From assembly GCF_030506305.1 (NCBI RefSeq), contig NZ_CP119421.1:1-64000 (forward strand): 64,000 bases of DNA. The letters are read 5' to 3'. The DNA is from Porifericola rhodea. Its GTDB lineage: Bacteria; Bacteroidota; Bacteroidia; Cytophagales; Cyclobacteriaceae. The notes below the pieces were generated by a model, which saw nothing but the letters and a program-made list of their open reading frames with translations, was not told the origin of the DNA and searched no databases. This document shows positions 8,979 to 18,578 of the stretch, in pieces (position 1 is the stretch's first letter; each line of letters begins with the position of its first letter). The position numbers and the translations under genes were made by a program.

Positions 8979-11291
8979 ATGCTTACAGCAGTTCTTATAG
9001 GTTATTTTCTAGCCTTAATATGTGCCATTTTTTATAAGCAGCAACCCAAAATAATAGGATATGTATCTGCTGCCGGGGTAGCCTGCCTGGCAGTCTATTT
9101 CTTTTCATTCTGGGGAAAAATACATGAGCAGTCCGCGCTGGATTTTTCATATGCCTGGGTACCTAGCCTGGACCTCAACCTTAGTTTTTATCTAGACGGA
9201 TTAAGCCTGTTTTTCACGCTGCTTATCACTGTTTTTGGGGCACTTATCTTACTTTACAGCACCGCCTATATGGAAGGCGAGGCCCATGCCAACCGCTTTT
9301 TTGCCTATATGCTCACCTTTATGGCATCTATGTTGGGGCTGGTGCTTTCCGGTAATTTAATTCAGCTGTATATTTTCTGGGAGCTAACCAGTATCAGTTC
9401 TTTTCTGCTCATCAGCTATAAACATGAAGACGCTGAAGCCCAAAGCTCTGCAATGCAGGCTCTTCTGGTAACCGCTGGTGGAGGGCTTGCACTGCTCGCC
9501 GGCCTTATTCTCATAGGGGTATCGGCAGAATCATTTAGTATAGCCGATGTACTTAGTACTGACTTACAGCAGAGTCCCTATATTACTGCTATCATACTAC
9601 TGGTACTACTGGGCAGCTTTACCAAATCCGCACAGTTTCCCTTTCACTTCTGGTTGCCTAACGCTATGGCAGCTCCTACACCGGTAAGCGCCTATTTACA
9701 CTCTGCCACTATGGTAAAGGCAGGTATATTTTTACTATTCCGTTTTCAGGAAGTATTAGCAGTTTCTGCATTATGGTCAGATTCGCTTATGCTGGTAGGT
9801 AGTACTACTATGCTTTTTGCAGCAGTAATGTCATTTGTGCAGTACGATATCAAAAAGATATTAGCCTACATTACCGTTAGTGCCCTTGGTCTGATGGTAG
9901 CAGCCATTGGAATTGGGACCGAAGAGGCACTTAAAGCCGCTCTGGTCTACCTGTTAGTGCATGCGCTATATAAAGGTGCTCTTTTTCTGGTAGCTGGCAA
10001 TGTAGACCACGAGGCGGGCACTAAAGATATACGGAAGCTTGGAGACTTAGCCCGGCATATGCCCTGGACAGCTGCCGCAGCGGCTATGGCCAGCATAGCC
10101 ATGGCAGGACTTCCTCCTGCCCTAGGCTTTATCGGTAAAGAAAAACTCTACGAAAGCACACTCCACGCTCCAAGCTTTTCTGTATTGTTAACCATCGCAG
10201 CCTTTCTAACCAGCGCGCTATACGTAGCCATAGCAGTAATTATAGGCTGGGGACTATTCTTTGGTAATAAAGATGAAGCTTCTCCTAAAAACCCTCACCC
10301 TGCCCCATTTAGTATGTTTTTTCCACCAATACTCATGGCAGGGGCTGGCCTGAGCTTTGGTTTTCTTAACCATATGCTCTCAATTGACCTGCTGAGCCCG
10401 GCGGCAAGTGTAATTATAGGTAAAGCTACAGAAATTGAACTGGGCCTATGGCATGGATTCAACTGGGTATTGGCTTTGAGTCTACTGACCTTTGCCGTTG
10501 GCTTTACCATCTATGTCCTACGAACTAAACTTGGTAAAGGCCTCCATTTTGCCCGTCATGAATATGCTTATGCCCCGGAGCAGCTTTACTTTAAAGGCCT
10601 GAACAGCCTGCAATCCTTTGCTGTCAAGGTGAATATGGTACTACAGAATGGTTATTTGAGAAACTACCTGTTTACTATTTTTAGCTTTTTGGTATTGGTG
10701 GTGGGTACTACATACATAGGTCTGGGCCTGTTTCCAGAAGAAACCTCAATTACGCTCCCTTTAAGTTTTTCCGGGGTCTACGAGTTTGTGCCATACCTAC
10801 TCATTTTAATGGGCATGTATATCATTTTTACTACACGCTCTCGCTTAAACTTATTGCTGGCTGCCAGCATGCTGGGTTTTGGAGTTGCCACCATCTTCGC
10901 TTTTTTTAGTGCGCCAGATGTATCTATGACTCAGTTTCTGGTAGAAACAATTACCCTGGTATTTTTCATGCTTATCCTTAACCGTTTGCCTCGTAAACTG
11001 CTGGATACTGGTAAGAGAAGAAGGAAGGCAGGGCAGATTATCCTTTCTGTACTATTCGGAGGGCTGATGAGCCTGATTCTGCTCAGTATAAATGAGGTAC
11101 CTCTGGCATCTCCCTTAAAAGAGTACTACCTATCTCAAAGTTACCCTAAAGCTAAAGGTGAAAATGTGGTAAACGTTATCCTGATAGACTTTAGGGCACT
11201 GGACACCATGGGAGAGATTACCGTACTGGCCATTACAGCAATTGGTATACTGGCATTGAGCAGCCTTAACCTAAAAGAAGAAGAAAAATGA
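8979..11291 (+). CDS. mrpA: Mrp Na+/H+ antiporter subunit A
   Basis: This 770-residue, highly hydrophobic protein is the largest Mrp subunit. The main part is homologous to the NuoL/ND5 proton-channel fold: YSTAYMEGEAHANRFFAYM, FWELTSISSFLLISYKHE, and the conserved block SAQFPFHFWLPNAMAAPTPVSAYLHSATMVKAGIF at about residues 217-250, all typical. The C-terminal 150 residues carry the DUF4040/MrpB-like extension (PDVSMTQFLVETITLVFF and VILIDFRALDTMGEITVLA). Mrp complexes use the proton gradient to expel Na+ and support alkali and salt tolerance. It is the first gene of a compact seven-gene operon, and its stop overlaps the mrpB start (ATGA). Confidence 0.95.
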   Translation: MLTAVLIGYFLALICAIFYKQQPKIIGYVSAAGVACLAVYFFSFWGKIHEQSALDFSYAWVPSLDLNLSFYLDGLSLFFTLLITVFGALILLYSTAYMEGEAHANRFFAYMLTFMASMLGLVLSGNLIQLYIFWELTSISSFLLISYKHEDAEAQSSAMQALLVTAGGGLALLAGLILIGVSAESFSIADVLSTDLQQSPYITAIILLVLLGSFTKSAQFPFHFWLPNAMAAPTPVSAYLHSATMVKAGIFLLFRFQEVLAVSALWSDSLMLVGSTTMLFAAVMSFVQYDIKKILAYITVSALGLMVAAIGIGTEEALKAALVYLLVHALYKGALFLVAGNVDHEAGTKDIRKLGDLARHMPWTAAAAAMASIAMAGLPPALGFIGKEKLYESTLHAPSFSVLLTIAAFLTSALYVAIAVIIGWGLFFGNKDEASPKNPHPAPFSMFFPPILMAGAGLSFGFLNHMLSIDLLSPAASVIIGKATEIELGLWHGFNWVLALSLLTFAVGFTIYVLRTKLGKGLHFARHEYAYAPEQLYFKGLNSLQSFAVKVNMVLQNGYLRNYLFTIFSFLVLVVGTTYIGLGLFPEETSITLPLSFSGVYEFVPYLLILMGMYIIFTTRSRLNLLLAASMLGFGVATIFAFFSAPDVSMTQFLVETITLVFFMLILNRLPRKLLDTGKRRRKAGQIILSVLFGGLMSLILLSINEVPLASPLKEYYLSQSYPKAKGENVVNVILIDFRALDTMGEITVLAITAIGILALSSLNLKEEEK

Positions 11292-11701
11292 GAACGATAA
11301 TCCTCTCCAAAGCTATTAGCTTGCTCTTACCTGTCTTCATACTTGTCTCCATTTATGTATTTTTTAGGGGACATGCTCAGCCCGGCGGGGGCTTTATTGC
11401 CGCACTTATTGCTGCTATAGGTTTTATTCTACACATGATGGCTTTTGGGGTACAAACCACTTATAAAAAATATCACATCAATGCTTTTGCCCTTATAGGC
11501 AGTGGTTTATTATTCGCTTTTTCTGCCAGCATATTACCCTTACTATTGGGAGCACATTTTCTGGAAGGGCTGTGGTTTCCCTTCAAAATACCCCTTATCG
11601 GAAAAGTGGGTACACCCACCCTTTTTGATTTGGGTGTTTACCTGCTTGTTATAGGAATTACCTTAAAAATTGCTACTAACCTATTTGAAGAAACAGACTG
11701 A
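11288..11701 (+). CDS. mrpB: Mrp antiporter subunit B
   Basis: The protein has 137 residues and about four membrane helices. The signature FRGHAQPGGGFIAALIAA near residues 27-44 is characteristic of MrpB. It forms part of the membrane core of the hetero-oligomeric Na+/H+ antiporter. The start codon overlaps the mrpA stop by four bases and its own stop shares one base with the mrpC start, so translation of the three genes is likely coupled. Confidence 0.95.
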   Translation: MRTIILSKAISLLLPVFILVSIYVFFRGHAQPGGGFIAALIAAIGFILHMMAFGVQTTYKKYHINAFALIGSGLLFAFSASILPLLLGAHFLEGLWFPFKIPLIGKVGTPTLFDLGVYLLVIGITLKIATNLFEETD

Positions 11702-12060
11702 TGGAAATTATCATGACGATAATCACTGGTGTACTGTATGCTGCGGGAGTTTACCTGCTCATGCAACGCAGCTTTATTAAGCTGGTCATCGGGATTATAC
11801 TTTTTGCGCATGCCAGCAACTTTTTCCTGTTTACTGCCGGAGGCATTACCAGAGCTATGCCAGCCTTTGTGCACAACGGGCAGCCGGATGTAGAGAAACT
11901 GGCAGACCCATTACCACAGGCCCTGATACTTACGGCTATCGTAATTGGCTTAGGTATTCAGGCATTTGCGATTGTACTACTCAAACGTGTATACCATGTT
12001 ACGGGTACCAGCGATCTGGATAAATTAAGAACAACTGACCGGGAGGAGGAGCATGCCTGA
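11701..12060 (+). CDS. mrpC: Mrp antiporter subunit C (NuoK-like)
   Basis: The 119-residue protein has three predicted membrane helices and is homologous to the NuoK subunit of complex I. The segment LVIGIILFAHASNFFLFTAGG and the block DPLPQALILTAIVIGLGIQAFAI match the conserved parts of MrpC. It sits with one shared base after mrpB (TGATG) and overlaps mrpD by eight bases. An internal ATG four codons downstream is an alternative start, but the upstream one gives the tight coupling usual in this operon. Confidence 0.95.
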   Translation: MEIIMTIITGVLYAAGVYLLMQRSFIKLVIGIILFAHASNFFLFTAGGITRAMPAFVHNGQPDVEKLADPLPQALILTAIVIGLGIQAFAIVLLKRVYHVTGTSDLDKLRTTDREEEHA

Positions 12061-13597
12061 TCATATTCTGATACTTGCCCCTTTACTAGCCCCTTTACTC
12101 GGAGGTGTGTTCTGTATTTTTTTCTGGAAAAACCTTAAAGTTCAACAAACTATTTATCTGCTGGCAACAAGCTTTACCCTACTTATGGGTCTGGCTCTGC
12201 TGCAGAGAGTAGATGAGCAAGGTATTATTTCTCTTCAGGCTGGTAACTGGGAAGCGCCCTTTGGTATTACTTTGGTCGTAGATATGTTGAGTGCGCTTAT
12301 GCTAAGTGCCAGTGCCCTGTTGGGCATGGTCATCCACTTTTTTTCCTTATCACATACCAGCGTAACGCTAGAACGTAAGCATTTCGGCTACTATCCTGCC
12401 TTGCTCCTGATGCTGTTTGGTATTCATGGTGCCCTGATAACCGGCGATATATTTAATCTTTATGTATGGTTTGAGGTTATGCTGATTTCCTCTTTTGTAC
12501 TGCTTACTCTGGGCGGAGAAGAAGGACAACTGGAAGGGGCGGTTAAATATGTGACGATCAATTTTATTGCTTCCAGCCTGTTTCTGGCAGGCATAGGTAT
12601 ACTTTATGGCATTAGCGGAAGTACTAATATGGCTCAGCTATCTGTATATCTGCATGCAGAGGATATTTCTCCCATAGTATATGTGGGCTTTCTCTTTTTT
12701 CTCATCAGTTTCGGGATCAAAGCCGCACTTTTCCCCCTCTTTTTCTGGCTACCGGCTTCCTATCATACTCCGCCTATTGCTATCTCTGCGATAATAGCAG
12801 GGCTACTAACCAAGGTAGGAATCTACGCCCTCTTTCGGACAGCTATATTTATCTTCCCTTCGGATATGCCCATCTTTCAGAATCTGATTTTGTGGCTTGC
12901 CGGACTAACAATGCTTAGCGGAATGATGGGCGCTTTAGCACAGCAGGATTACCGCAAAATACTCTCCTACCTTATCATAAGCCATATGGGCTACATGGTA
13001 ATGGGACTGGGCATAGGCACACAACTAGCCATTAGCGGAGCAGTATTTTATATTCTACACAGCATTATTGTAAAGTCTAACCTCTTTTTTATGGGCGGGC
13101 TCATCGGGAAGTTCAGCAAAACATTTGACCTGACAAAAGCAGGAGGCTTGTACAAGAAGCTGCCTATCTTATCTAGCTGCTTTTTTATCTCTGCCATGTC
13201 ATTATCAGGAATTCCCCCACTCAGCGGCTTCTGGGGAAAGTATGTGCTAGCCAGAGCTGGTCTGGAGCAGCAAGACTACTGGATAGTGGGTGTTGCCTTA
13301 CTTACTGGTCTGCTTACGCTTCTCTCTGTAGGAAGGGTATGGCTCAAAATGTTTTTAAAGTCGGCTGAAAGTAAAACTGTAGAACCCCAGATGAGCGAAA
13401 GATACTTCTCTGCCCAGCACCCAGGTATGTACAGCACTGTTCTTTTGCTGATGCTATTGGTACTAGCGATGAGCTTTTACCCTGAGCCATTTGTACAGTG
13501 GTCAGAAACGGCTGCTCAGCATCTGCTAAACCGCGAACTGTATATTGAAGAAGTCTTAGGGACAATAGATCAAACAAATGAGCATGCATCTAATTAA
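12053..13597 (+). CDS. mrpD: Mrp Na+/H+ antiporter subunit D
   Basis: The protein has 514 residues with about 14 membrane helices and belongs to the NuoM/NuoN family of proton-translocating subunits. Recognisable blocks are HGALITGDIFNLYVWFEVML, FGIKAALFPLFFWLPASYHT (the lysine-containing channel helix) and MSLSGIPPLSGFWGKY near the C-terminus. MrpA and MrpD together provide the ion paths of the antiporter. It overlaps mrpC by eight bases and is followed by mrpE after six. No defects are seen. Confidence 0.95.
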   Translation: MPDHILILAPLLAPLLGGVFCIFFWKNLKVQQTIYLLATSFTLLMGLALLQRVDEQGIISLQAGNWEAPFGITLVVDMLSALMLSASALLGMVIHFFSLSHTSVTLERKHFGYYPALLLMLFGIHGALITGDIFNLYVWFEVMLISSFVLLTLGGEEGQLEGAVKYVTINFIASSLFLAGIGILYGISGSTNMAQLSVYLHAEDISPIVYVGFLFFLISFGIKAALFPLFFWLPASYHTPPIAISAIIAGLLTKVGIYALFRTAIFIFPSDMPIFQNLILWLAGLTMLSGMMGALAQQDYRKILSYLIISHMGYMVMGLGIGTQLAISGAVFYILHSIIVKSNLFFMGGLIGKFSKTFDLTKAGGLYKKLPILSSCFFISAMSLSGIPPLSGFWGKYVLARAGLEQQDYWIVGVALLTGLLTLLSVGRVWLKMFLKSAESKTVEPQMSERYFSAQHPGMYSTVLLLMLLVLAMSFYPEPFVQWSETAAQHLLNRELYIEEVLGTIDQTNEHASN

Positions 13598-13603
13598 ACT
13601 GAT

Positions 13604-14098
13604 ATGTGGGTATATCTTATAAACATTATCCTTGCCGGGGCTATCACTAAAATACTTCATGAGGAGTCAGGGTTTTTTCAGAAGTCGGGACTACTCTCAC
13701 TGGCCTTATTTGTTGTCAGTTTTATTCTTTTGTGCGTAATAGCAGGCATTTTCAGAAAAAAATACATCACACAGATTTACCTCTCCAGTGGGCTTTTTCT
13801 GTTTTTTTTGAAAGAGCTGGTAGTAGCAAATCTTAAAGTAAGCTACGAAGTACTAAGCCCGGGCAGTAACCTACACCCGGCAGTAATTACTGTGCCTCTT
13901 GACTTAAGCACTGACCTGGAGATTATGCTACTTGCCAATATGATTACCCTAACACCCGGCACATTGAGTCTGGATGTGTCAGAAGATAAGAAGAAGCTTT
14001 ATGTACATACCCTGTACAGTGACGAAAGCCGGGAAGTTTTCCGTAAAAATATAAAGCAGGGATTTGAGAAAAAGATACTAGCAATTAACCAACTATAA
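13604..14098 (+). CDS. mrpE: Mrp antiporter subunit E
   Basis: The protein has 164 residues, with N-terminal membrane helices followed by a cytoplasmic domain. The sequence [15 protein letters not shown] and the later [22 protein letters not shown] are the hallmark of MrpE. The subunit is needed for assembly and full activity of the antiporter. Its stop codon is followed directly, with no gap, by the mrpF start. Confidence 0.95.
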   Translation: MWVYLINIILAGAITKILHEESGFFQKSGLLSLALFVVSFILLCVIAGIFRKKYITQIYLSSGLFLFFLKELVVANLKVSYEVLSPGSNLHPAVITVPLDLSTDLEIMLLANMITLTPGTLSLDVSEDKKKLYVHTLYSDESREVFRKNIKQGFEKKILAINQL

Positions 14099-14362
14099 AT
14101 GGAAACTATATTTACCATAAGCTTACTCATGATGGTAGTGGCCTCCATACTGATAAGCTACCGTTTTGTTAAAGGCCCCAGTATTGTAGACCGCCTTACG
14201 GCTCTGGACCTGATGTCTTATAACCTGATAGCCATTATAGCGCTCTACGCTGCACTTAGCGAGGATACCTTGCTGATAGATGCTGCCGTGGTACTTTCGC
14301 TTATTGCTTTTCTGGGTACCCTGGCTTTTGCGTATTACCTTATCAATCAAAGTAAACCATGA
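14099..14362 (+). CDS. mrpF: Mrp antiporter subunit F
   Basis: The protein has 87 residues and three membrane helices. The motif RFVKGPSIVDRLTALDLM at residues 22-39 is diagnostic for MrpF. It is a small structural subunit of the antiporter. The reading frame starts immediately after the mrpE stop and overlaps the mrpG start by four bases (ATGA), so translational coupling is expected. Confidence 0.95.
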   Translation: METIFTISLLMMVVASILISYRFVKGPSIVDRLTALDLMSYNLIAIIALYAALSEDTLLIDAAVVLSLIAFLGTLAFAYYLINQSKP

Positions 14363-14754
14363 TCAATATTGTAGCAGCTATATTTATACTGTCGGGAATC
14401 GCTTTTATGATGATCGCCGCAATAGGTATTATTCGCTTTCCTGATTTCTACATTCGTATGTCGGTAGTTACTAAAGCTTCTACCATCGGCCTGGGACTTT
14501 TACTTACCGGCGTAGGAATTTACTTTAATACCTTAGAAACAATTATCAAGACGATATCTATCTCTTTATTTATTGTACTCAGCTCTCCTATATCGGCTCA
14601 TGTAATAGCTAAAGCTGCCAGCCTGGTACGTGTTCCTTTCTGGAACAAGACAAATCTGGACGATTATATTGAAGCTAAAGAAACCCCTGACGACCCCAGA
14701 TATGTAGAGCACAATTATGGTAGCTCGTCCAAAGAAAAAAGCAAAAAAATATAA
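14359..14754 (+). CDS. mrpG: Mrp antiporter subunit G
   Basis: The protein has 131 residues with three membrane helices and a charged C-terminal tail. IGIIRFPDFYIRMSVVTKASTIGLGLLL is the conserved MrpG core (the protein is related to NuoJ-adjacent small subunits). It closes the operon. The tail after residue 95 is rich in charged residues and ends KSKKI, which is longer than in many relatives. No strong terminator follows; only a weak 5-base stem lies near 14824. Confidence 0.94.
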   Translation: MINIVAAIFILSGIAFMMIAAIGIIRFPDFYIRMSVVTKASTIGLGLLLTGVGIYFNTLETIIKTISISLFIVLSSPISAHVIAKAASLVRVPFWNKTNLDDYIEAKETPDDPRYVEHNYGSSSKEKSKKI

Positions 14755-14995
14755 GGAGTAAGCGAACTAAAATCTCTCATAAAACTGCTTACTACTCTGA
14801 AGAAAATTATTTAATATTGCCTCCCTTTTTTCGGGAAGGGCTGTCATAATTAGCAACGCAAAAATATTTATAGAATGAATGTCAGTGAGTTAGATCAAAT
14901 TTTGGGGCATGCATTCGTAAGGCGTTGCGACTAAGACACAAATTTTCGTAAATTATAAATCACTTCAAAGCGAGAAACCCAACACAACCACTAAC

Positions 14996-16603
14996 ATGGC
15001 TATGAGCAGCGATAATCCAGGCAGTAGAGCGACTAACCAGAAAAACAGAAGAAACAGGATTGAAGGCTACCTCAATAAAGCCGGCATCAATAGCGGTATG
15101 GGGAAACTTCCTCCTCAGGCCACCGATTTAGAAGAAGCCGTGTTGGGAGCACTTATGCTGGAAAAAGAGGCTCTGACTACCGTACTTGAGATTTTACAGG
15201 TAGACAGCTTCTACAAAGACAGTCATAAGGAAATTTATAAAGCCATACTTCAGCTCTTTGACAATTCAGAGCCTATAGATATACTTACAGTAACCAACCA
15301 GCTTCGTAAGCTGGGCACTTTAGAGTTTGCTGGTGGAGCCTTTTATGTGAGTGGCCTTACCCAGAAGGTAAACTCGGCAGCTAACGTTGAGTTTCATGCC
15401 CGTATTATTTCCGAGATGGCCATTAAGCGTGAGCTCATCACTATTGCTTCTGAAATAGAGCAGGAAGCTTATGAAGACACTACCGATACTTTTAGCCTGC
15501 TAGACAAAGTAGAACAAAAGATTTTTGGCGTATCCGAATCTAATATTCGTAAAAATTATGCGGATATGCGCTCTATCATGCGAAATGCTATTAACGAACT
15601 GGAAGCCAAGAAACACCGAAAAGATGGACTAACCGGAGTACCTACCGGCTTTACTGCTCTGGACAGAGTTACCTCTGGCTGGCAAAAATCTGACCTGGTA
15701 ATTATTGCAGCTCGTCCGGGTATGGGTAAAACCGCATTTGTACTTTCTGCCCTGCGAAACGCAGCTGTTGATTTTGGGCACCCGGTAGCCATCTTCTCTC
15801 TGGAGATGTCGTCCGTACAGCTCGTTAATCGTCTTATCTCAGCCGAGGCACAATTGGAAAGTGAAAAAATTAAGAAAGGAAACCTGGCAGATTTTGAATG
15901 GGAGCAATTGTATCACAAAACAGCTGACCTTACGGAAGCTCCTATCTTTATAGATGATACCCCTGCTCTCTCTATTCGGGAGCTGCGCTCTAAATGTAGA
16001 AGGCTTAAAGCACAGCACAATATTGAGCTTATCATTATTGACTACTTGCAGCTTATGTCTGGAGATAGCAGTAAGGGCAACCAGGGTAACCGTGAACAGG
16101 AGATCGCCTCCATTTCTCGAGCGATGAAAAATATCGCTAAAGAACTAGATGTTCCAGTACTGGCCCTGTCTCAGCTTAGCCGTGCAGTAGAAACTCGTGG
16201 TGGCGATAAGCGACCTCAGTTATCCGACTTAAGGGAATCCGGATCAATTGAGCAGGATGCCGATATGGTAATGTTCCTCTATCGCCCAGAATACTATGGT
16301 ATTACTGAAGATGAGGACAATCAGCCAGTACAAGGCACCGGTGAGGTAATTATAGCCAAGCACCGTAATGGTTCGCTGGAAACTGTACGTCTCAAATTTA
16401 TTGGAAAATACACTAAGTTTACCGACTTAGATGACACCTCTTTTGATGGAAATACTTATGGCAATCAATTGGTAAGCGCCGGTAATTCTGAGGCTTTTAA
16501 CGATCCCGGTATCATGACTTTTTCAAGCAAGGCCAATAACCGTTTTAAGCCTTCTGATGACTCATTTAAGCCTGATGATCCTGATGAAGGAGCACCTTTT
16601 TAG
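14996..16603 (+). CDS. dnaB: Replicative DNA helicase
   Basis: The 535-residue hexameric helicase opens DNA at the replication fork. The N-terminal DnaB domain begins at PPQATDLEEAVLGALMLE (about residues 40-57). The RecA-type ATPase has Walker A A239-R-P-G-M-G-K-T246, Walker B IELIIIDYLQLMSG, and the conserved LSQLSRAVETRGGDKRPQLSD-type block. No intein or insertion is present. A longer-than-usual N-terminal tail (about 37 residues, basic, rich in N and R) precedes the domain; a second ATG two codons downstream could also be the start. A good terminator follows. The gene stands alone, unlinked from other replication genes. Confidence 0.97.
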   Translation: MAMSSDNPGSRATNQKNRRNRIEGYLNKAGINSGMGKLPPQATDLEEAVLGALMLEKEALTTVLEILQVDSFYKDSHKEIYKAILQLFDNSEPIDILTVTNQLRKLGTLEFAGGAFYVSGLTQKVNSAANVEFHARIISEMAIKRELITIASEIEQEAYEDTTDTFSLLDKVEQKIFGVSESNIRKNYADMRSIMRNAINELEAKKHRKDGLTGVPTGFTALDRVTSGWQKSDLVIIAARPGMGKTAFVLSALRNAAVDFGHPVAIFSLEMSSVQLVNRLISAEAQLESEKIKKGNLADFEWEQLYHKTADLTEAPIFIDDTPALSIRELRSKCRRLKAQHNIELIIIDYLQLMSGDSSKGNQGNREQEIASISRAMKNIAKELDVPVLALSQLSRAVETRGGDKRPQLSDLRESGSIEQDADMVMFLYRPEYYGITEDEDNQPVQGTGEVIIAKHRNGSLETVRLKFIGKYTKFTDLDDTSFDGNTYGNQLVSAGNSEAFNDPGIMTFSSKANNRFKPSDDSFKPDDPDEGAPF

Positions 16604-16620
16604 CAAGCAATTATTAACTT

Positions 16621-16647
16621 ACAGCTCTTTTATGAGCTGTTTTTTTG
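16621..16647 (+). terminator. Intrinsic terminator after dnaB
   Basis: A perfect 7-base stem (ACAGCTC with GAGCTGT), a 6-base loop and a run of T make a strong terminator. It ends only 19 bases before the pdxH ATG. Confidence 0.85.
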
Positions 16648-16665
16648 TTTTTAATCTATAAGCAT

Positions 16666-17310
16666 ATGAGTATCTCCATCGCAGATATGCGACAAGATTA
16701 TTCCCGTCAGTCACTGGATGTGAGTGATGTACTAAGCCATCCTATACAACAGTTTGAAAAGTGGTTTAACGAAGCCCGACAGTCGGAATTGCCTGAACCT
16801 AACGCTATGCACCTTTCTACGGTAAGCGCTGAAGGTAAGCCATCAGGAAGAGTAGTATTGTTAAAAGGCATAGAAAAAGAAGCTTTTGTGTTTTATACTA
16901 ACTACCAGAGCAGCAAGGGCAAAAACCTGGCGCATACACCCTGGGCATCCCTTACTTTTTTCTGGATAGAGTTGGAAAGGCAGGTCCGAATAGAAGGTAG
17001 CGTAGAAAAAGTGGCTGCGGATACTTCAACCCAATATTTCCATAGCCGCCCCAGGGGCAGCCAGATTGGAGCCTGGGTATCGCCACAGAGTGAGGTAATC
17101 GCGGACAGAGACTTTTTGGAAAAGCGAAAACTAGAGCTGGAGCGGCAGTTTGAAGGCAAAGAAGTACCACGCCCCGAACATTGGGGAGGCTATGCAGTAA
17201 TACCTCAGACAATAGAATTCTGGCAGGGACGCCCCAGCCGCCTGCATGACCGAATTCGCTATTCTAAAATTGCGGATAAGGGCTGGAAGATAGAAAGACT
17301 AGCACCATGA
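16666..17310 (+). CDS. pdxH: Pyridoxamine 5'-phosphate oxidase
   Basis: The 214-residue FMN enzyme makes pyridoxal 5'-phosphate from pyridoxine or pyridoxamine 5'-phosphate. Characteristic blocks are AMHLSTVSAEGKPSGRVVLLKG, FVFYTNYQSSKGKNLAHTPWASLTFFW, SRPRGSQIGAWVSPQS and the C-terminal FWQGRPSRLHDRIRY...IERLAP. The ATG at 16666 gives the usual family length. An in-frame TTG 21 bases upstream lies inside the T run of the dnaB terminator and is not credible as a start. The PLP-dependent aminotransferase downstream is on the same strand, 51 bases away, though a functional link is only suggestive. Confidence 0.95.
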   Translation: MSISIADMRQDYSRQSLDVSDVLSHPIQQFEKWFNEARQSELPEPNAMHLSTVSAEGKPSGRVVLLKGIEKEAFVFYTNYQSSKGKNLAHTPWASLTFFWIELERQVRIEGSVEKVAADTSTQYFHSRPRGSQIGAWVSPQSEVIADRDFLEKRKLELERQFEGKEVPRPEHWGGYAVIPQTIEFWQGRPSRLHDRIRYSKIADKGWKIERLAP

Positions 17311-17361
17311 CGATATTATTGGTAAATTCGCATTTATCGACATCTAAAATTTTTACAACTT

Positions 17362-18570
17362 ATGCAATCCACGCAAGCAAATACGAATACATCTGCTACG
17401 CCTAAAGAACTTGATGAAGCCTATTACCTTAAGGTTTTTAAACGCTACCCACTGGTTTTATCTCATGGTGAAGGAGCAAAAGTATGGGATACCTCTGGCA
17501 AAGAATATATAGATGCCCTGGCAGGAATTGCAGTAAACGGAGTAGGACACTGCCACCCTAAAGTGGTTGAAGCTGTACAGCAGCAGGCTGGCAAGCTAAT
17601 GCATATCTCCAACCTGTTTATCAGTGAGCCCCAAATGAAGCTGGCGCAAAAGCTAGTAGAGATTTCCGGGCTAGACCGCGTATTTTTTACTAACTCTGGG
17701 GCTGAGTCTAACGAGTTGGCGATTAAGCTGGCCCGCAAATATGGACACACCAAAGGTCGCGGTGGCGAAATTATTACCATGGATGGCTGTTTTCATGGGC
17801 GTACACTAGCTACTATTGCCGCTGGTCGCCCTAAGTATCAAAAAGGCTTTGAACCTATACCATCTGGCTTTAAGCTGATAGATTTTAATGACATTAATGC
17901 TGTTAAAGAAGCGATAACTGAGCAAACCGCCGCTATCATGGTGGAGCCTATACAGGGCGAAGGTGGTATACACCCAGCTGACGCAGCCTTCTTAAAAGAG
18001 CTGAGAGCTCTTTGCGATGAGCATAGCATCGCTTTAGTATTTGATGAAATACAAACGGGAATGGGCCGTACCGGAGAGTTCTTTGCTTTTCAGGGCTACG
18101 GTGTCATGCCTGATATCATGTCTTTGGCCAAGTCTTTAGGAGGTGGTTTTCCTATTGGGGCATTGCTGGCTCGCGAGCATGTAGCCGAAGCTCTGGACTT
18201 TGGCGACCATGGTACTACCTTTGGAGGTAACCCACTGGGGTGTGCTGCTGCCTTGGCTACTATTGAAGCTATAGAAGAAGAAGGGCTTCGTCAGAAAGCT
18301 AGTGAAAATGGTACTGCCATTATGGAGCGTTTGCGCAAAGAGGCAAAATCTGAAGAGGCTATTAAAGATGTAAGAGGCAAAGGACTAATGATAGGTATAG
18401 AACTTAGTATAGCCTCTCGCCCCGTAGTTATGAAAATGATGGAAAAAGGTGTAATTGCCAATGCCATAGGAGAAAACATAGTAAGATTCGTTCCTCCTCT
18501 GGTAATTAACATGGATGAGCTTAATACTACCGTAGATGTACTACTGGAAAGTATTAAAGAGAGCAAATAG
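17362..18570 (+). CDS. Acetylornithine-type class III aminotransferase
   Basis: This 402-residue PLP enzyme belongs to the ArgD/class III aminotransferases. Visible are the phosphate-binding TNSGAESNELAIKLARKYG, the GEGGIHPA block, FDEIQTGMGRTGEFFAFQ (cofactor-contacting Asp and Gln) and the Schiff-base lysine K257 in SLAKSLGGGFPIGA. Family members transfer the amino group of N-acetylornithine, succinylornithine or related omega-amines to 2-oxoglutarate. The gene lies outside any arginine operon here, so the substrate is inferred only. Acetylornithine/succinyl-diaminopimelate use is the most likely. Length and start are normal. A strong hairpin terminates it. Confidence 0.88.
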   Translation: MQSTQANTNTSATPKELDEAYYLKVFKRYPLVLSHGEGAKVWDTSGKEYIDALAGIAVNGVGHCHPKVVEAVQQQAGKLMHISNLFISEPQMKLAQKLVEISGLDRVFFTNSGAESNELAIKLARKYGHTKGRGGEIITMDGCFHGRTLATIAAGRPKYQKGFEPIPSGFKLIDFNDINAVKEAITEQTAAIMVEPIQGEGGIHPADAAFLKELRALCDEHSIALVFDEIQTGMGRTGEFFAFQGYGVMPDIMSLAKSLGGGFPIGALLAREHVAEALDFGDHGTTFGGNPLGCAAALATIEAIEEEGLRQKASENGTAIMERLRKEAKSEEAIKDVRGKGLMIGIELSIASRPVVMKMMEKGVIANAIGENIVRFVPPLVINMDELNTTVDVLLESIKESK

Positions 18571-18578
18571 TATATTTT

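Noticed and set aside
14824-14841. Hairpin CCCTT...AAGGG after mrpG
   Set aside because: The stem has only five pairs and no T run follows in either useful direction; not a convincing terminator.
16645-16665. Longer pdxH starting at TTG
   Set aside because: The TTG lies within the T run of the dnaB terminator and the family normally starts near the ATG at 16666.
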